Assembly: GCA_016296165.1 (NCBI GenBank)
Contig: JAEDJV010000022.1
Coordinates: 1-24,035, forward strand
Origin: Oscillospiraceae bacterium
Lineage (GTDB): Bacteria > Bacillota > Clostridia > Oscillospirales > Ruminococcaceae
Direction: 5' to 3'
DNA: 24,035 bases
The notes under the pieces are model-generated. The model saw only the letters and a list, made by a program, of their open reading frames with translations, was not told the origin of the DNA and ran no database searches. Positions 1 to 7,386 of the stretch are shown here, piece by piece. The position numbers and the translations under genes were made by a program. The number at the start of each line of letters is the position of its first letter. Within the stretch, counting starts at the first letter, position 1.

Positions 1-14
1 AGGAGGAAACAATT

Positions 15-653
15 TTGAAAAAGGATTCATTTTTCGGACTAATGATTAAGGCCATATTATCCGGTCTTATGATTGGTGTGGGAGGTACTGTGTATCTTTC
101 GTGTGACAACAAATACATAGGAGGATTTCTCTTTAGTTTTGGGCTTTTTACGATTATTCAGTATGGATTTAACCTTTATACTGGTAAGGTTGGTTACATA
201 CCGGAGAGAAAACCGGCATATATTATTGATGTTTTGTTAATTTTTCTTGGGAACGGGATAGGAACCGGGCTGGCCGCCTTTCTTTTGAGGTTTACAAGGA
301 TATGGAATGGTATTCATGAAAAGGCAGAAGTAATTTTTGACGGAAAGATGTCAGACAGCATAGCAAGTAAATTTATTCTGGGTATATTCTGTGGTCTTCT
401 CATGTATCTGGCTGTAGAAAACGCAAGAAACTGCAGAGAAAAACAGAATGATACGTCAATGGTATTTGGTGTAGCTCTTCCGGTTATGGTTTTTATATTC
501 AGCGGATTTAATCACTCTGTTGCTGATTTCTTCTATATGTTTGTATCACACGTTACACCGGACAGACTCCTTTATCTTGTTATTGTAATGCTTGGTAATG
601 CAGTTGGCGGTATGCTTATTCCAATCTGTAAAAAAGTATATGAAAAACAGTAA
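15..653 (+). CDS. Formate/nitrite transporter (FNT)-like membrane protein, short form
   Basis: The 212-residue product is very hydrophobic, with about six membrane helices (roughly residues 8-28, 35-52, 68-92, 117-137, 147-165 and 185-205). Several FNT-family marks are visible: LYTGK near residue 56, like the conserved ELFTGN threonine loop; K119 before a helix beginning FILGIFCG; GFNHSVADFFYM around H167, like the pore GFEHSIAN motif; and LGNAVGGML near 193-201. FNT proteins are pentameric channels for formate, nitrite or hydrosulfide. This one is shorter than the usual 260-280 residues and lacks the NW pair normally found in the fourth helix, so the substrate is uncertain. The TTG start is set by AGGAGG at 1-6, eight bases upstream. 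A strong terminator follows, so it is probably not part of the purine operon, although formate feeds the one-carbon pool that purines use. Family assignment is fairly secure; specificity is not. Confidence 0.72.
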   Translation: MKKDSFFGLMIKAILSGLMIGVGGTVYLSCDNKYIGGFLFSFGLFTIIQYGFNLYTGKVGYIPERKPAYIIDVLLIFLGNGIGTGLAAFLLRFTRIWNGIHEKAEVIFDGKMSDSIASKFILGIFCGLLMYLAVENARNCREKQNDTSMVFGVALPVMVFIFSGFNHSVADFFYMFVSHVTPDRLLYLVIVMLGNAVGGMLIPICKKVYEKQ

Positions 654-655
654 TC

Positions 656-688
656 AAAAGCTGTATCGTAATTCGATACAGCTTTTTT
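656..688 (+). terminator. Rho-independent terminator after the FNT-like gene
   Basis: A perfect 13-bp inverted repeat pairs 656-668 (AAAAGCTGTATCG) with 674-686 around the loop TAATT. The 3' arm runs directly into six T residues. It begins two bases after the FNT-like stop codon and separates that gene from the purine operon. Confidence 0.93.
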
Positions 689-720
689 GGTGCATTGTAA
701 TTTCTTTTTTAAAAAAAGTG

Positions 721-749
721 TTGAAATAATTAAATAAATATTGTATAAT
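721..749 (+). promoter_or_regulatory. Sigma-A type promoter of the purine operon
   Basis: TTGAAA at 721-726 and a consensus TATAAT at 744-749 are separated by exactly 17 bases. Transcription would start near 756, giving a leader of about 165 nt before purE. That leader contains a small ORF and a hairpin (separate entries). I see no purine (xpt-type) riboswitch core in it. Confidence 0.85.
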
Positions 750-788
750 TAATATGACGGCTGTAAATTTAAATTGTGAGGTGTTGTT

Positions 789-875
789 ATGAATTCCAGA
801 TTTTATTTTTGCTTTTCAGATTTCATCAATGACACTATACTTGTAAATTTTTATAGAGATATTGCATTTGAATAA
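789..875 (+). CDS. Putative 28-residue leader peptide upstream of purE
   Basis: This short ORF begins with ATG at 789 and ends with TAA at 873-875. GAGGTG at 778-783 lies five bases upstream as a plausible ribosome-binding site. The peptide has six Phe (codons 5, 7, 9, 12, 21, 27) and two Tyr, plus three Asp and three Asn, and no Gly or Gln. Its stop codon overlaps the 5' arm of the hairpin at 874-894, so a ribosome terminating there would cover that arm. This is the geometry of a translation-controlled attenuator. The ORF could instead be fortuitous. I do not recognise the peptide, and the case rests on ribosome-binding site, length and position. Confidence 0.5.
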   Translation: MNSRFYFCFSDFINDTILVNFYRDIAFE

Positions 876-905
876 CTGTGACTCTGTCGCAGTTTTATTT
901 ATTTT
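874..905 (+). terminator. Terminator-like hairpin (candidate attenuator) before purE
   Basis: AACTGTGAC (874-882) pairs with GTCGCAGTT (886-894) over nine base pairs, one of them G-U, around the loop TCT. It is followed by an interrupted T tract at 893-905. The hairpin starts within the stop codon of the 28-codon leader ORF and ends 11 bases before the purE ribosome-binding site (906-911). It could reduce read-through into the purine genes or act on purE translation. The tract is broken by A residues, so termination strength is uncertain. Confidence 0.55.
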
Positions 906-921
906 AGGAGGTTATTTAACA

Positions 922-1425
922 ATGTCAAAAAAAGTAGCTATTATTATGGGTAGTGACAGCGATCTTCCTGTAGTAAAAGATGCGGCCAAGGAATTAAAAA
1001 ATTTTGGAGTGGAATTCGAAATTCATGTTATGTCTGCACACCGTACACCTGAAGCAGCTGCTGAATTTGCAAAGAACGCAGCAGATAATGGTTTTGGTGT
1101 AATTATTGCAGCAGCAGGCATGGCTGCTCATCTTGGCGGAGTACTCGCTGCTTATACAACCCTTCCTGTTATAGGTATTCCTATGGAATCATCAAGACTT
1201 GATGGTATGGATGCACTTCTTGCAACAGTTCAGATGCCTAAGGGCGTTCCGGTGGCTACGGTTGCAATAAACGGTGCCGCCAATGCTGCTATTCTCGCAG
1301 TACAGATGCTTGCGATTTCAGACAGTAATCTGGCAGAAAAACTTGCTGATATGAAAGCACAGATGAAGAAAACTATTGCTGAAAAAGATCAGAAACTTCA
1401 GAATACTATAAAAGAACTTATCTGA
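922..1425 (+). CDS. purE: PurE, N5-carboxyaminoimidazole ribonucleotide mutase (class I)
   Basis: PurE converts N5-CAIR to 4-carboxy-AIR in de novo purine synthesis and works as a cytosolic octamer. The 167-residue product carries the class I signatures: GSDSD at 10-14, SAHRTP at 38-43 and AGMAAHL at about 65-71, the last being a variant of the usual AGGAAHLPG. The reading frame is open back to 862, but the ATG at 922 is chosen because AGGAGG at 906-911 precedes it with normal spacing and the family N-terminus (KVAIIMGSDSD) begins there. It is the first structural gene of the purine operon. PurK, which makes the N5-CAIR substrate in most bacteria with class I PurE, is not adjacent. The enzyme may use N5-CAIR formed without PurK under high CO2, or purK may lie elsewhere. 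Confidence 0.95.
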   Translation: MSKKVAIIMGSDSDLPVVKDAAKELKNFGVEFEIHVMSAHRTPEAAAEFAKNAADNGFGVIIAAAGMAAHLGGVLAAYTTLPVIGIPMESSRLDGMDALLATVQMPKGVPVATVAINGAANAAILAVQMLAISDSNLAEKLADMKAQMKKTIAEKDQKLQNTIKELI

Positions 1426-1493
1426 TCATTTAATATATATTAACACTTAAAATTATTAATAAATTTCGCTTAAGGCGGGAATGGAGTATTATT

Positions 1494-2210
1494 ATGGAAA
1501 ATTTACAGAAAACAGAACAGCTCTACGAAGGAAAAGCAAAAAAGGTATATGCTACAAGCAATCCCGATTATGTAATTGTTGATTACAAAGATGATGCAAC
1601 TGCATTCAACGGAGAAAAGAAAGGTACAATTGCTGGTAAGGGCGTTATTAATAACAGAATGACAAACTATATGTTTGGTCTTCTTGAAAAGGCTGGAGTT
1701 CCTACACATCTTGTTGAAGAAATCAGCGAAAGAGAAACAATAGTAAAAAAAGTTGAAATTGTGCCTCTCGAAGTAATCGTCAGAAACGTTGCTGCTGGTA
1801 GTTTTTCAAAGAAACTCGGTATCGAAGAAGGTACACCACTTAAGCAGCCTACACTTGAATTCAGCTATAAGAATGATGATCTTGGTGATCCATTCATCAA
1901 TGATTACTATGCACTTGGCCTTGGTCTTGCAACTAAAGAAGAAATTGACACAATTACAAAATATGCTTTCATGGTAAATGATTTCATGGTTGATTTCTTC
2001 AAGAAGATGAACATAGATCTTATCGACTTTAAGATAGAATTCGGCAGATTCCATGATCAGATTATCCTTGCTGACGAAATTTCACCTGATACATGCCGTC
2101 TCTGGGATAGTACAACACACGAAAAGCTTGACAAGGACCGTTTCCGCAGAGATATGGGCGGTGTTGAAGAAGCTTATCAGGAAATTATGAAGAGACTCAT
2201 GGGAGAATAA
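1494..2210 (+). CDS. purC: PurC, SAICAR synthetase
   Basis: PurC joins aspartate to CAIR with ATP to give SAICAR. At 238 residues it is the normal single-domain length. Recognisable motifs are LYEGKAKKVY (10-19), NGEKKGTIAGKG (39-50), VPLEVIVRNVAAGS (90-103) and DEISPDTCRLWD (194-205), covering the ATP and CAIR sites of the family. The ATG at 1494 follows GGAG at 1483-1486. The 68 bases between purE and purC are AT-rich, and I see neither a terminator nor a convincing promoter there. The purF-like gene begins only three bases after the purC stop, so the two are probably translationally coupled. Confidence 0.96.
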   Translation: MENLQKTEQLYEGKAKKVYATSNPDYVIVDYKDDATAFNGEKKGTIAGKGVINNRMTNYMFGLLEKAGVPTHLVEEISERETIVKKVEIVPLEVIVRNVAAGSFSKKLGIEEGTPLKQPTLEFSYKNDDLGDPFINDYYALGLGLATKEEIDTITKYAFMVNDFMVDFFKKMNIDLIDFKIEFGRFHDQIILADEISPDTCRLWDSTTHEKLDKDRFRRDMGGVEEAYQEIMKRLMGE

Positions 2211-2213
2211 TCG

Positions 2214-3635
2214 ATGGGCGGATTTTTTGGTGCAGCATCTGAGAATGATTGTATAACTGATGTATTCTTCGGAACAGACTATCACTCACATCTTGGTACT
2301 AGAAGAGGCGGTATGACAGCATACTCAGAAACAAAAGGATTTCAGAGAAGTATTCACAGTATTGAAAACTCTCCATTCAGAACCAAGTTCGAAAAAGACA
2401 TCGAATCAATGCAGGGTAATCTCTGTATAGGATGTATAAGTGACACAGATCCGCAGCCTATCATGGTTAGATCCAGGTTTGGAATATATGCTGTTTGTAC
2501 AATTGGTATTATTAACAACGCTCGTGAACTTGAAGAAGAACTTCTTAACTCCGGATGTGCAAGTTTCGAAACAATGAGTAGTGGAAACATAAACACAAGT
2601 GACCTTGTAGGTGCGCTTATTGCTCAGAAAAGTTCATTTATTGAGGGAATAAAGTACGCGCAGGAAAAGATTAACGGAACAGTTTCTCTTATGATTCTTA
2701 CAAAGGATAACATTATTGCGGCACGTGACAATGAAGGACGTTTACCTATACTTATAGGAAAAAGAGAAGACGGTTACTGTCTTTCTTTTGAGTCATTCGC
2801 ATATCAGAAACTTGGTTATGAAACATGTTACGAACTTGGACCTGGTGAAATAGTTAGTGTTACATCAAAGGGTTATGATATTCTTGCTGAAAGAAATAAT
2901 AACCTGAAGATTTGTTCATTTTTGTGGACATATTATGGTTATCCTACAGCTGTGTATGAAGGCGTTACCGTTGAAACTATGCGTACAAGAAACGGGGAGA
3001 TAATGGCAGAACTTGATATGGCTCATGGCACTCTCCCGGATGTAGACTATGTATGCGGTATTCCGGATTCAGGTGTTCCGCACGCTATAGGTTATGCAAA
3101 CAGAAGCGGAATTCCATTTGCAAGACCGTTTATAAAATATACTCCTACATGGCCAAGAAGCTTTATGCCACAGAATCAGACAATAAGAAATCAGGTTGCT
3201 AAAATGAAGCTCATACCTGTCCATGAATTAATTGAAGGTAAAAAACTTCTCTTTGTTGATGACAGTATAGTTAGAGGCACCCAGCTTCGCGAAACAGTTG
3301 AATTCCTTTACGCTAACGGTGCCGAGGAAATTCACATGCGTTCAGCATGCCCTCCTATTATGCACGGATGTAAATATCTTAACTTCTCAAGAAGCACTTC
3401 TGAACTTGATCTTATTGCCAGAAAGATTATTGACGAGTTCGAAGGTGCAGAAGGCGTAAAATATATCTCAGAATATAGTGACACAAATACAGAGAGAGGT
3501 CAGAGACTCAGAAAAGAAATCTGTAAAAGACTTAAGCTTACATCTCTTGAATTCCAGTCACTTGAAGGCACAGTTAAGGCTATTGGACTTCCATCATGTA
3601 ATTTATGTAGTTACTGCTGGGATGGTAAAGAATAA
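2214..3635 (+). CDS. purF: PurF-like amidophosphoribosyltransferase lacking the glutaminase active site
   Basis: PurF normally makes 5-phosphoribosylamine from PRPP and glutamine, the committed purine step. The phosphoribosyltransferase half looks intact: PDSGVPHAIGYA (about 284-295), the PRPP loop FVDDSIVRGTQ (347-357) and SRSTSELDLIARK (about 392-404). Cysteines C234, C386 and C462/465/468 sit where Bacillus-type PurF binds a 4Fe-4S cluster. The N-terminal half keeps the fold (RDNEGRLPILIGK, GPGEIVSV) but not the catalysis. It begins MGGFFG, not MCGIFG, so the nucleophilic Cys is Gly. The oxyanion HNG is TIG at about 97-99, and the RYST segment is replaced near ISDTDPQP (75-82). No alternative start supplies a Cys at position 2. 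It sits in the usual purF place, three bases after purC. It is probably an ammonia-dependent or partner-fed PRA synthase; a regulatory paralogue is the alternative. Confidence 0.85.
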   Translation: MGGFFGAASENDCITDVFFGTDYHSHLGTRRGGMTAYSETKGFQRSIHSIENSPFRTKFEKDIESMQGNLCIGCISDTDPQPIMVRSRFGIYAVCTIGIINNARELEEELLNSGCASFETMSSGNINTSDLVGALIAQKSSFIEGIKYAQEKINGTVSLMILTKDNIIAARDNEGRLPILIGKREDGYCLSFESFAYQKLGYETCYELGPGEIVSVTSKGYDILAERNNNLKICSFLWTYYGYPTAVYEGVTVETMRTRNGEIMAELDMAHGTLPDVDYVCGIPDSGVPHAIGYANRSGIPFARPFIKYTPTWPRSFMPQNQTIRNQVAKMKLIPVHELIEGKKLLFVDDSIVRGTQLRETVEFLYANGAEEIHMRSACPPIMHGCKYLNFSRSTSELDLIARKIIDEFEGAEGVKYISEYSDTNTERGQRLRKEICKRLKLTSLEFQSLEGTVKAIGLPSCNLCSYCWDGKE

Positions 3636-3673
3636 TGTAATAATCGTATAATAATGCATACGGAGGAAATAAA

Positions 3674-4708
3674 ATGAAAAGTTTTTCAGAAAGCTATAAA
3701 GAAGCCGGCGTAGACGTTACAGCCGGATATAAGGCTGTTGAGCTCATGAAAGCTCACGTTGCCAGAACAATGACAAGTGGGGTTCTTTCAGGTATCGGTG
3801 GATTCGGCGGACTTTTTGAACTCGACCTTACTGGTATAAATAAACCTGTTCTAGTTTCAGGTACAGATGGTGTTGGTACAAAACTTAAGATTGCTTTTCT
3901 CATGGACAAGCATGATACAGTTGGTATCGACTGTGTTGCTATGTGCGTGAATGATATCATCTGCTGTGGTGCAAAGCCGCTTTTCTTCCTTGACTATATC
4001 GCAGTAGGAAAGAATTATCCTGAAAAAGTTGCTCAGATTGTTTCCGGTGTAGCAGAAGGCTGCGTACAGGCAGGCGCTGCTCTTATAGGCGGCGAAACTG
4101 CTGAAATGCCTGGTTTTTATCCGGTTGACGAATATGACCTTGCTGGTTTCTCAGTTGGTGTTGTTGACAAGGATAAGATTATCAGAAATGAAGAACAGAA
4201 AGCCGGAGACGTTATGATCGCACTTAAGTCAAGCGGTGTTCATTCAAACGGATTCTCACTTGTAAGAAAAGTATTTACAGTCAGCGAACAGAACCTTGCA
4301 CGTCACTATGGCGATCTTGGAACAACACTCGGTGAAACACTACTTACACCAACAAAAATATATGTTAAGGCAATTATGGAACTTCTAAAGAGTGTAAAGG
4401 TTAAATCAATCTCTCACATTACAGGCGGCGGTTTCTACGAAAATATTCCTAGATCACTTCCAAAGGGGATTACTGCCTCTATCGAGAGATCAGCCGTTCA
4501 GGTTCTCCCTATTTTCGATCTTATTGCGAAGACAGGTAAGATTCCTGAAAGAGATATGTTCAATACATTTAACATGGGTGTAGGTATGATAGTTGTTGTT
4601 GATAAAAACGACGCTGACAATGCGCTTGCTGCACTTAAGGCCGCTGGGGAAGATGCATATATTCTTGGTGAACTTGTTGACGGTGATGAAGGCGTAATTA
4701 TCAAGTAA
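3674..4708 (+). CDS. purM: PurM, AIR synthetase (FGAM cyclo-ligase)
   Basis: PurM closes the imidazole ring, converting FGAM and ATP to AIR. The 344-residue length is typical. Motifs include GTDGVGTK (63-70), GGETAEMPG (139-147), SSGVHSNGFSLVRK (186-199) and HITGGGFYENIPR (248-260), covering both the ATP-binding and the AIRS C-terminal domains. The start is fixed by GGAGG at 3662-3666. It follows the purF-like gene by 38 bases and precedes purN by 16 in the standard Gram-positive order F-M-N. PurL/PurQ/PurS, which make its substrate FGAM, are not in this window. Confidence 0.97.
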   Translation: MKSFSESYKEAGVDVTAGYKAVELMKAHVARTMTSGVLSGIGGFGGLFELDLTGINKPVLVSGTDGVGTKLKIAFLMDKHDTVGIDCVAMCVNDIICCGAKPLFFLDYIAVGKNYPEKVAQIVSGVAEGCVQAGAALIGGETAEMPGFYPVDEYDLAGFSVGVVDKDKIIRNEEQKAGDVMIALKSSGVHSNGFSLVRKVFTVSEQNLARHYGDLGTTLGETLLTPTKIYVKAIMELLKSVKVKSISHITGGGFYENIPRSLPKGITASIERSAVQVLPIFDLIAKTGKIPERDMFNTFNMGVGMIVVVDKNDADNALAALKAAGEDAYILGELVDGDEGVIIK

Positions 4709-4724
4709 TCTGTCGGAGGATATA

Positions 4725-5354
4725 ATGAAAAATATAGTTGTTCTTGTTTCAGGCGGCGGAACTAATCTTCAGGCACTTATAGATTCACAGAACAGGGGAG
4801 AAATAAAAAACGGAAAAATTTCATGTGTTATTTCTTCAAATCCTGAAGCATATGCAATTGAAAGAGCTGAAAAAGCAAATATCCCTTCAGTTGTAATATC
4901 AAGAAAAGATTATTCTGATAGTGTATCGTACAGCAAAGCAATTCTTGAGGAACTTAATCGTCAGAAAGCTGATTTGGTTATACTTGCAGGCTTTATGACA
5001 ATACTCGACAAATGCGTTACAGAGGCTTATGCTTACAAAATTATTAACGTGCATCCGGCGCTCATTCCTTCATTCTGTGGTGAAGGTTTCTATGGACTTA
5101 AGGTTCATGAAAAGGCTCTTGAATACGGGGTAAAGGTATCCGGTGCAACGATTCATTTTGTAAATGAAGAGGCAGACGCAGGCGCGATAATACTTCAGGG
5201 TACGGTAAATGTTGAAAACGGCGATACTCCTGAAGTTCTTCAGAAGAGGATAATGGAAAATGTAGAATGGAAACTGCTTCCTAAGGCTGCATCATTATTT
5301 TGTGAAGACCGTATAACAATAGTTGACGGCAAAGCATATGTTGATTACAAATAA
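4725..5354 (+). CDS. purN: PurN, formyl-THF-dependent GAR transformylase
   Basis: PurN transfers a formyl group from 10-formyl-tetrahydrofolate to glycinamide ribonucleotide. The 209-residue protein has the N-terminal VLVSGGGTNLQAL phosphate-binding segment (7-19), the catalytic INVHPALIPSF segment with N108 and H110, and the DAGAII segment with D151, matching the Asn-His-Asp triad of the family. A GGAGGA site at 4715-4720 precedes the ATG. It is followed by purO after 36 bases. Nothing unusual is seen. Confidence 0.97.
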   Translation: MKNIVVLVSGGGTNLQALIDSQNRGEIKNGKISCVISSNPEAYAIERAEKANIPSVVISRKDYSDSVSYSKAILEELNRQKADLVILAGFMTILDKCVTEAYAYKIINVHPALIPSFCGEGFYGLKVHEKALEYGVKVSGATIHFVNEEADAGAIILQGTVNVENGDTPEVLQKRIMENVEWKLLPKAASLFCEDRITIVDGKAYVDYK

Positions 5355-5390
5355 TCTATACAAAAATAATACAGAGGAGTAACCTTACTT

Positions 5391-6110
5391 ATGAAAATGC
5401 TCGACATTTATGAGGAATTAAAGAAGAATTCTTATCCTGGCAGAGGTATAGTAATTGGCAGATCTGCAGACGGAAAAAAAGCTGTTACAGCTTACTTTAT
5501 CATGGGAAGAAGCGTAAACTCACGCAATCGTGTATTTACAGCTACAGACGATGGGATTAAAACAGAAGCTGCAGATCCTTCAAAGCTCTCTGATCCACAT
5601 CTTATAATTTATGCTCCGGTTAGAAAGCTCGGTAATATTACTATAGTTACTAATGGTGATCAGACAGATACTATCTATGAAAACATGGCTAAGGGACAAA
5701 CTTTTGAACAGTCTTTAAGAACCAGAGAGTACGAGGATGATGCTCCAAACTATACTCCTAGAATTTCAGGTATCATGGAAATTGAAAACGGATCGTACAA
5801 CTATTCTATGTCAATTCTTAAATCAGCTGACGGAAATCCTGACTGTGTAGAGAGATTTACTTACAACTATGCGACACCACTTCCTGGTACAGGTCATTTC
5901 ATTCACACATATATGGGAGACGGAAATCCGCTTCCAAGTTTTGAAGGTGAACCGGAAAAAATTTCTGTTCCTGATGATATTGATGAATTCACAGATAAGC
6001 TTTGGGATTCGCTTAATGCTGACAATAAAGTTTCTCTCTTTGTAAGATATATTGATATAGAGACAGGCAAGGAAGAAACAAAGATTATTAACAAGTTAGA
6101 AAAAATCTGA
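5391..6110 (+). CDS. purO: PurO-type IMP cyclohydrolase
   Basis: This 239-residue protein resembles the archaeal-type IMP cyclohydrolase family, not the MGS-like N-terminal domain of bacterial PurH. It begins with YPGRGIVIG (15-23) followed by GRSVNSRNR (39-47), the family's most recognisable segments, with HFIHTYMGDGNPLPSF further on. It would close FAICAR to IMP, the last step of the pathway. Its position immediately before an AICAR transformylase that lacks a cyclohydrolase domain supports this role. The start at 5391 follows GAGGAG at 5374-5379 with a rather long 11-base spacing; an ATG at 5397 is possible but more distant. The 15-base gap to the next gene points to co-translation and perhaps a functional pair. 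Confidence 0.88.
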   Translation: MKMLDIYEELKKNSYPGRGIVIGRSADGKKAVTAYFIMGRSVNSRNRVFTATDDGIKTEAADPSKLSDPHLIIYAPVRKLGNITIVTNGDQTDTIYENMAKGQTFEQSLRTREYEDDAPNYTPRISGIMEIENGSYNYSMSILKSADGNPDCVERFTYNYATPLPGTGHFIHTYMGDGNPLPSFEGEPEKISVPDDIDEFTDKLWDSLNADNKVSLFVRYIDIETGKEETKIINKLEKI

Positions 6111-6125
6111 TACGGAGGAAGACTC

Positions 6126-7307
6126 ATGGCAAACGAAATGCTTTTAAAATACGGATGTAACCCAAACCAGAAGCCTTCAAGAGTATATATGGAAGACGGA
6201 AAAGACCTTCCAATCGAAGTGCTCAACGGTAAACCAGGCTATATCAATCTTCTTGATGCATTTAACGGCTGGCAGCTTGTTAAGGAATTAAAGGCTGCTA
6301 CAGGTTACTGTGCTGCAACATCATTCAAACACGTTTCTCCTGCTGGTGCAGCTATAGGTAAACCACTTACAGAAACAGAAGCAAAGATTTACTTTGTGGA
6401 CGATCTTGGAGAGCTCACACCAATGGCTTCTGCTTATGCAAGAGCAAGAGGAGCAGACAGAATGTCTTCATATGGTGATTTTATTGCCCTTTCTGATGAA
6501 TGTGACGCCTGCACAGCAAAGATGATACAGAGAGAAGTATCCGATGGTATTATCGCGCCTTCATATACAGATGAAGCTCTTGAGATTCTTAAATCAAAGA
6601 GAAAAGGCACATATAACATTATTAAAATTGATGCTGATTATGTACCGGCTCCTGTTGAAACAAAGCAGGTATTTGGCGTTACTTTTGAGCAGGGAAGAAA
6701 TGAACTCAAGATAGACAATGATATGCTTACAAATATCGTTACAGATAACAAAAACATTCCTGATGACAAGAAGGATGATCTTGTTATTGCACTTATTACT
6801 CTTAAATATACACAGTCAAACTCTGTTTGCTATGTTAAGAACGGACAGGCCATTGGTATCGGTGCAGGTCAGCAGTCAAGAATTCACTGTACAAGACTTG
6901 CTGGTAATAAAGCAGATATCTGGTGGCTCAGACAGCATCCAAAGGTTATGGGACTTCAGTTCGTTGATGATATAAGAAGACCAGACAGAGATAATACAAT
7001 CGACGTTTATATTTCTGATGAATACGAGGACGTTCTTGCTGAAGGCGAATGGCAGAGACTTTTTAAGGTTAAGCCTGAAGTACTTACTTCTGAAGAGAAG
7101 AAAGAATGGCTTGCAAAGAATACAGATGTTTGTCTTGGCTCAGATGCGTTCTTCCCGTTTGGTGACAATATAGAAAGAGCTAAGAAGAGTGGTGTAGCAT
7201 ATATTGCTGAACCAGGTGGCTCTATCAGAGACGATCATGTTATTATGACATGCAATAAGTATAACATTGCGATGGCATTTACAGGCATCAGACTTTTCCA
7301 TCACTAA
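6126..7307 (+). CDS. purH: Single-domain AICAR transformylase (PurH C-terminal homologue)
   Basis: The 393 residues correspond to the formyltransferase half of PurH only. The catalytic Lys-His pair is in FKHVSPAGAA (K68, H69). RIHCTRLAG and the C-terminal run SDAFFPFGDNI, PGGSIRDD and TGIRLFHH (from about residue 339 to the end) are also clear. It transfers the formyl group of 10-formyl-THF to AICAR. The N-terminal MGS-like IMP cyclohydrolase domain of ordinary bacterial PurH is absent, and purO directly upstream supplies that step. The ribosome-binding site is GGAGGA at 6115-6120. A stable hairpin follows before purD. Single-domain transformylases of this sort occur in several Clostridia, so this is a lineage trait and not a truncation. 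Confidence 0.93.
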   Translation: MANEMLLKYGCNPNQKPSRVYMEDGKDLPIEVLNGKPGYINLLDAFNGWQLVKELKAATGYCAATSFKHVSPAGAAIGKPLTETEAKIYFVDDLGELTPMASAYARARGADRMSSYGDFIALSDECDACTAKMIQREVSDGIIAPSYTDEALEILKSKRKGTYNIIKIDADYVPAPVETKQVFGVTFEQGRNELKIDNDMLTNIVTDNKNIPDDKKDDLVIALITLKYTQSNSVCYVKNGQAIGIGAGQQSRIHCTRLAGNKADIWWLRQHPKVMGLQFVDDIRRPDRDNTIDVYISDEYEDVLAEGEWQRLFKVKPEVLTSEEKKEWLAKNTDVCLGSDAFFPFGDNIERAKKSGVAYIAEPGGSIRDDHVIMTCNKYNIAMAFTGIRLFHH

Positions 7308-7324
7308 TATTTATTATTACTTCT

Positions 7325-7371
7325 TATCACAGATATGGGTTTTCCTGTATCTGTGATATATGTTTATTTTT
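7325..7371 (+). terminator. Strong intergenic hairpin between purH and purD
   Basis: TATCACAGATATGGG (7325-7339) pairs with 7344-7358 over 15 bp, two of them G-U, around a TTTT loop. A T-rich stretch runs from 7359 to 7371, directly ahead of the purD ribosome-binding site. It could be a partial terminator, an RNA-processing or stability element that lowers purD expression, or a 3' end for the upstream transcript. The T tract is interrupted, so complete termination is unlikely. I see no separate promoter before purD. Confidence 0.6.
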
Positions 7372-7386
7372 AAGGAGGCATAACAC

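Noticed and set aside
766..775. AATTTAAATT palindrome as a repressor operator
   Set aside because: It is only 10 bp, pure A/T and does not extend, so chance is likely in AT-rich DNA.
862..921. In-frame extension of purE by 20 codons
   Set aside because: It would run through the terminator-like hairpin and lacks a ribosome-binding site; AGGAGG and the family N-terminus support the ATG at 922.
690..921. Purine (xpt-type), PRPP or ppGpp riboswitch in the purE leader
   Set aside because: I looked for conserved loop and core sequences and found none; the leader is short and mostly occupied by the small ORF.
2214..2231. Sequencing error turning MCGIFG into MGGFFG in purF
   Set aside because: The oxyanion and RYST segments of the glutaminase domain are also lost, so a single base error does not explain the pattern.
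5903..6226. Minus-strand ORF of 107 codons opposite purO and purH, and similar long antisense ORFs (for example 10910-11290, 9797-10180, 15225-15647)
   Set aside because: They lie wholly opposite well-supported genes, have low-complexity translations and no supporting ribosome-binding site or family motif.
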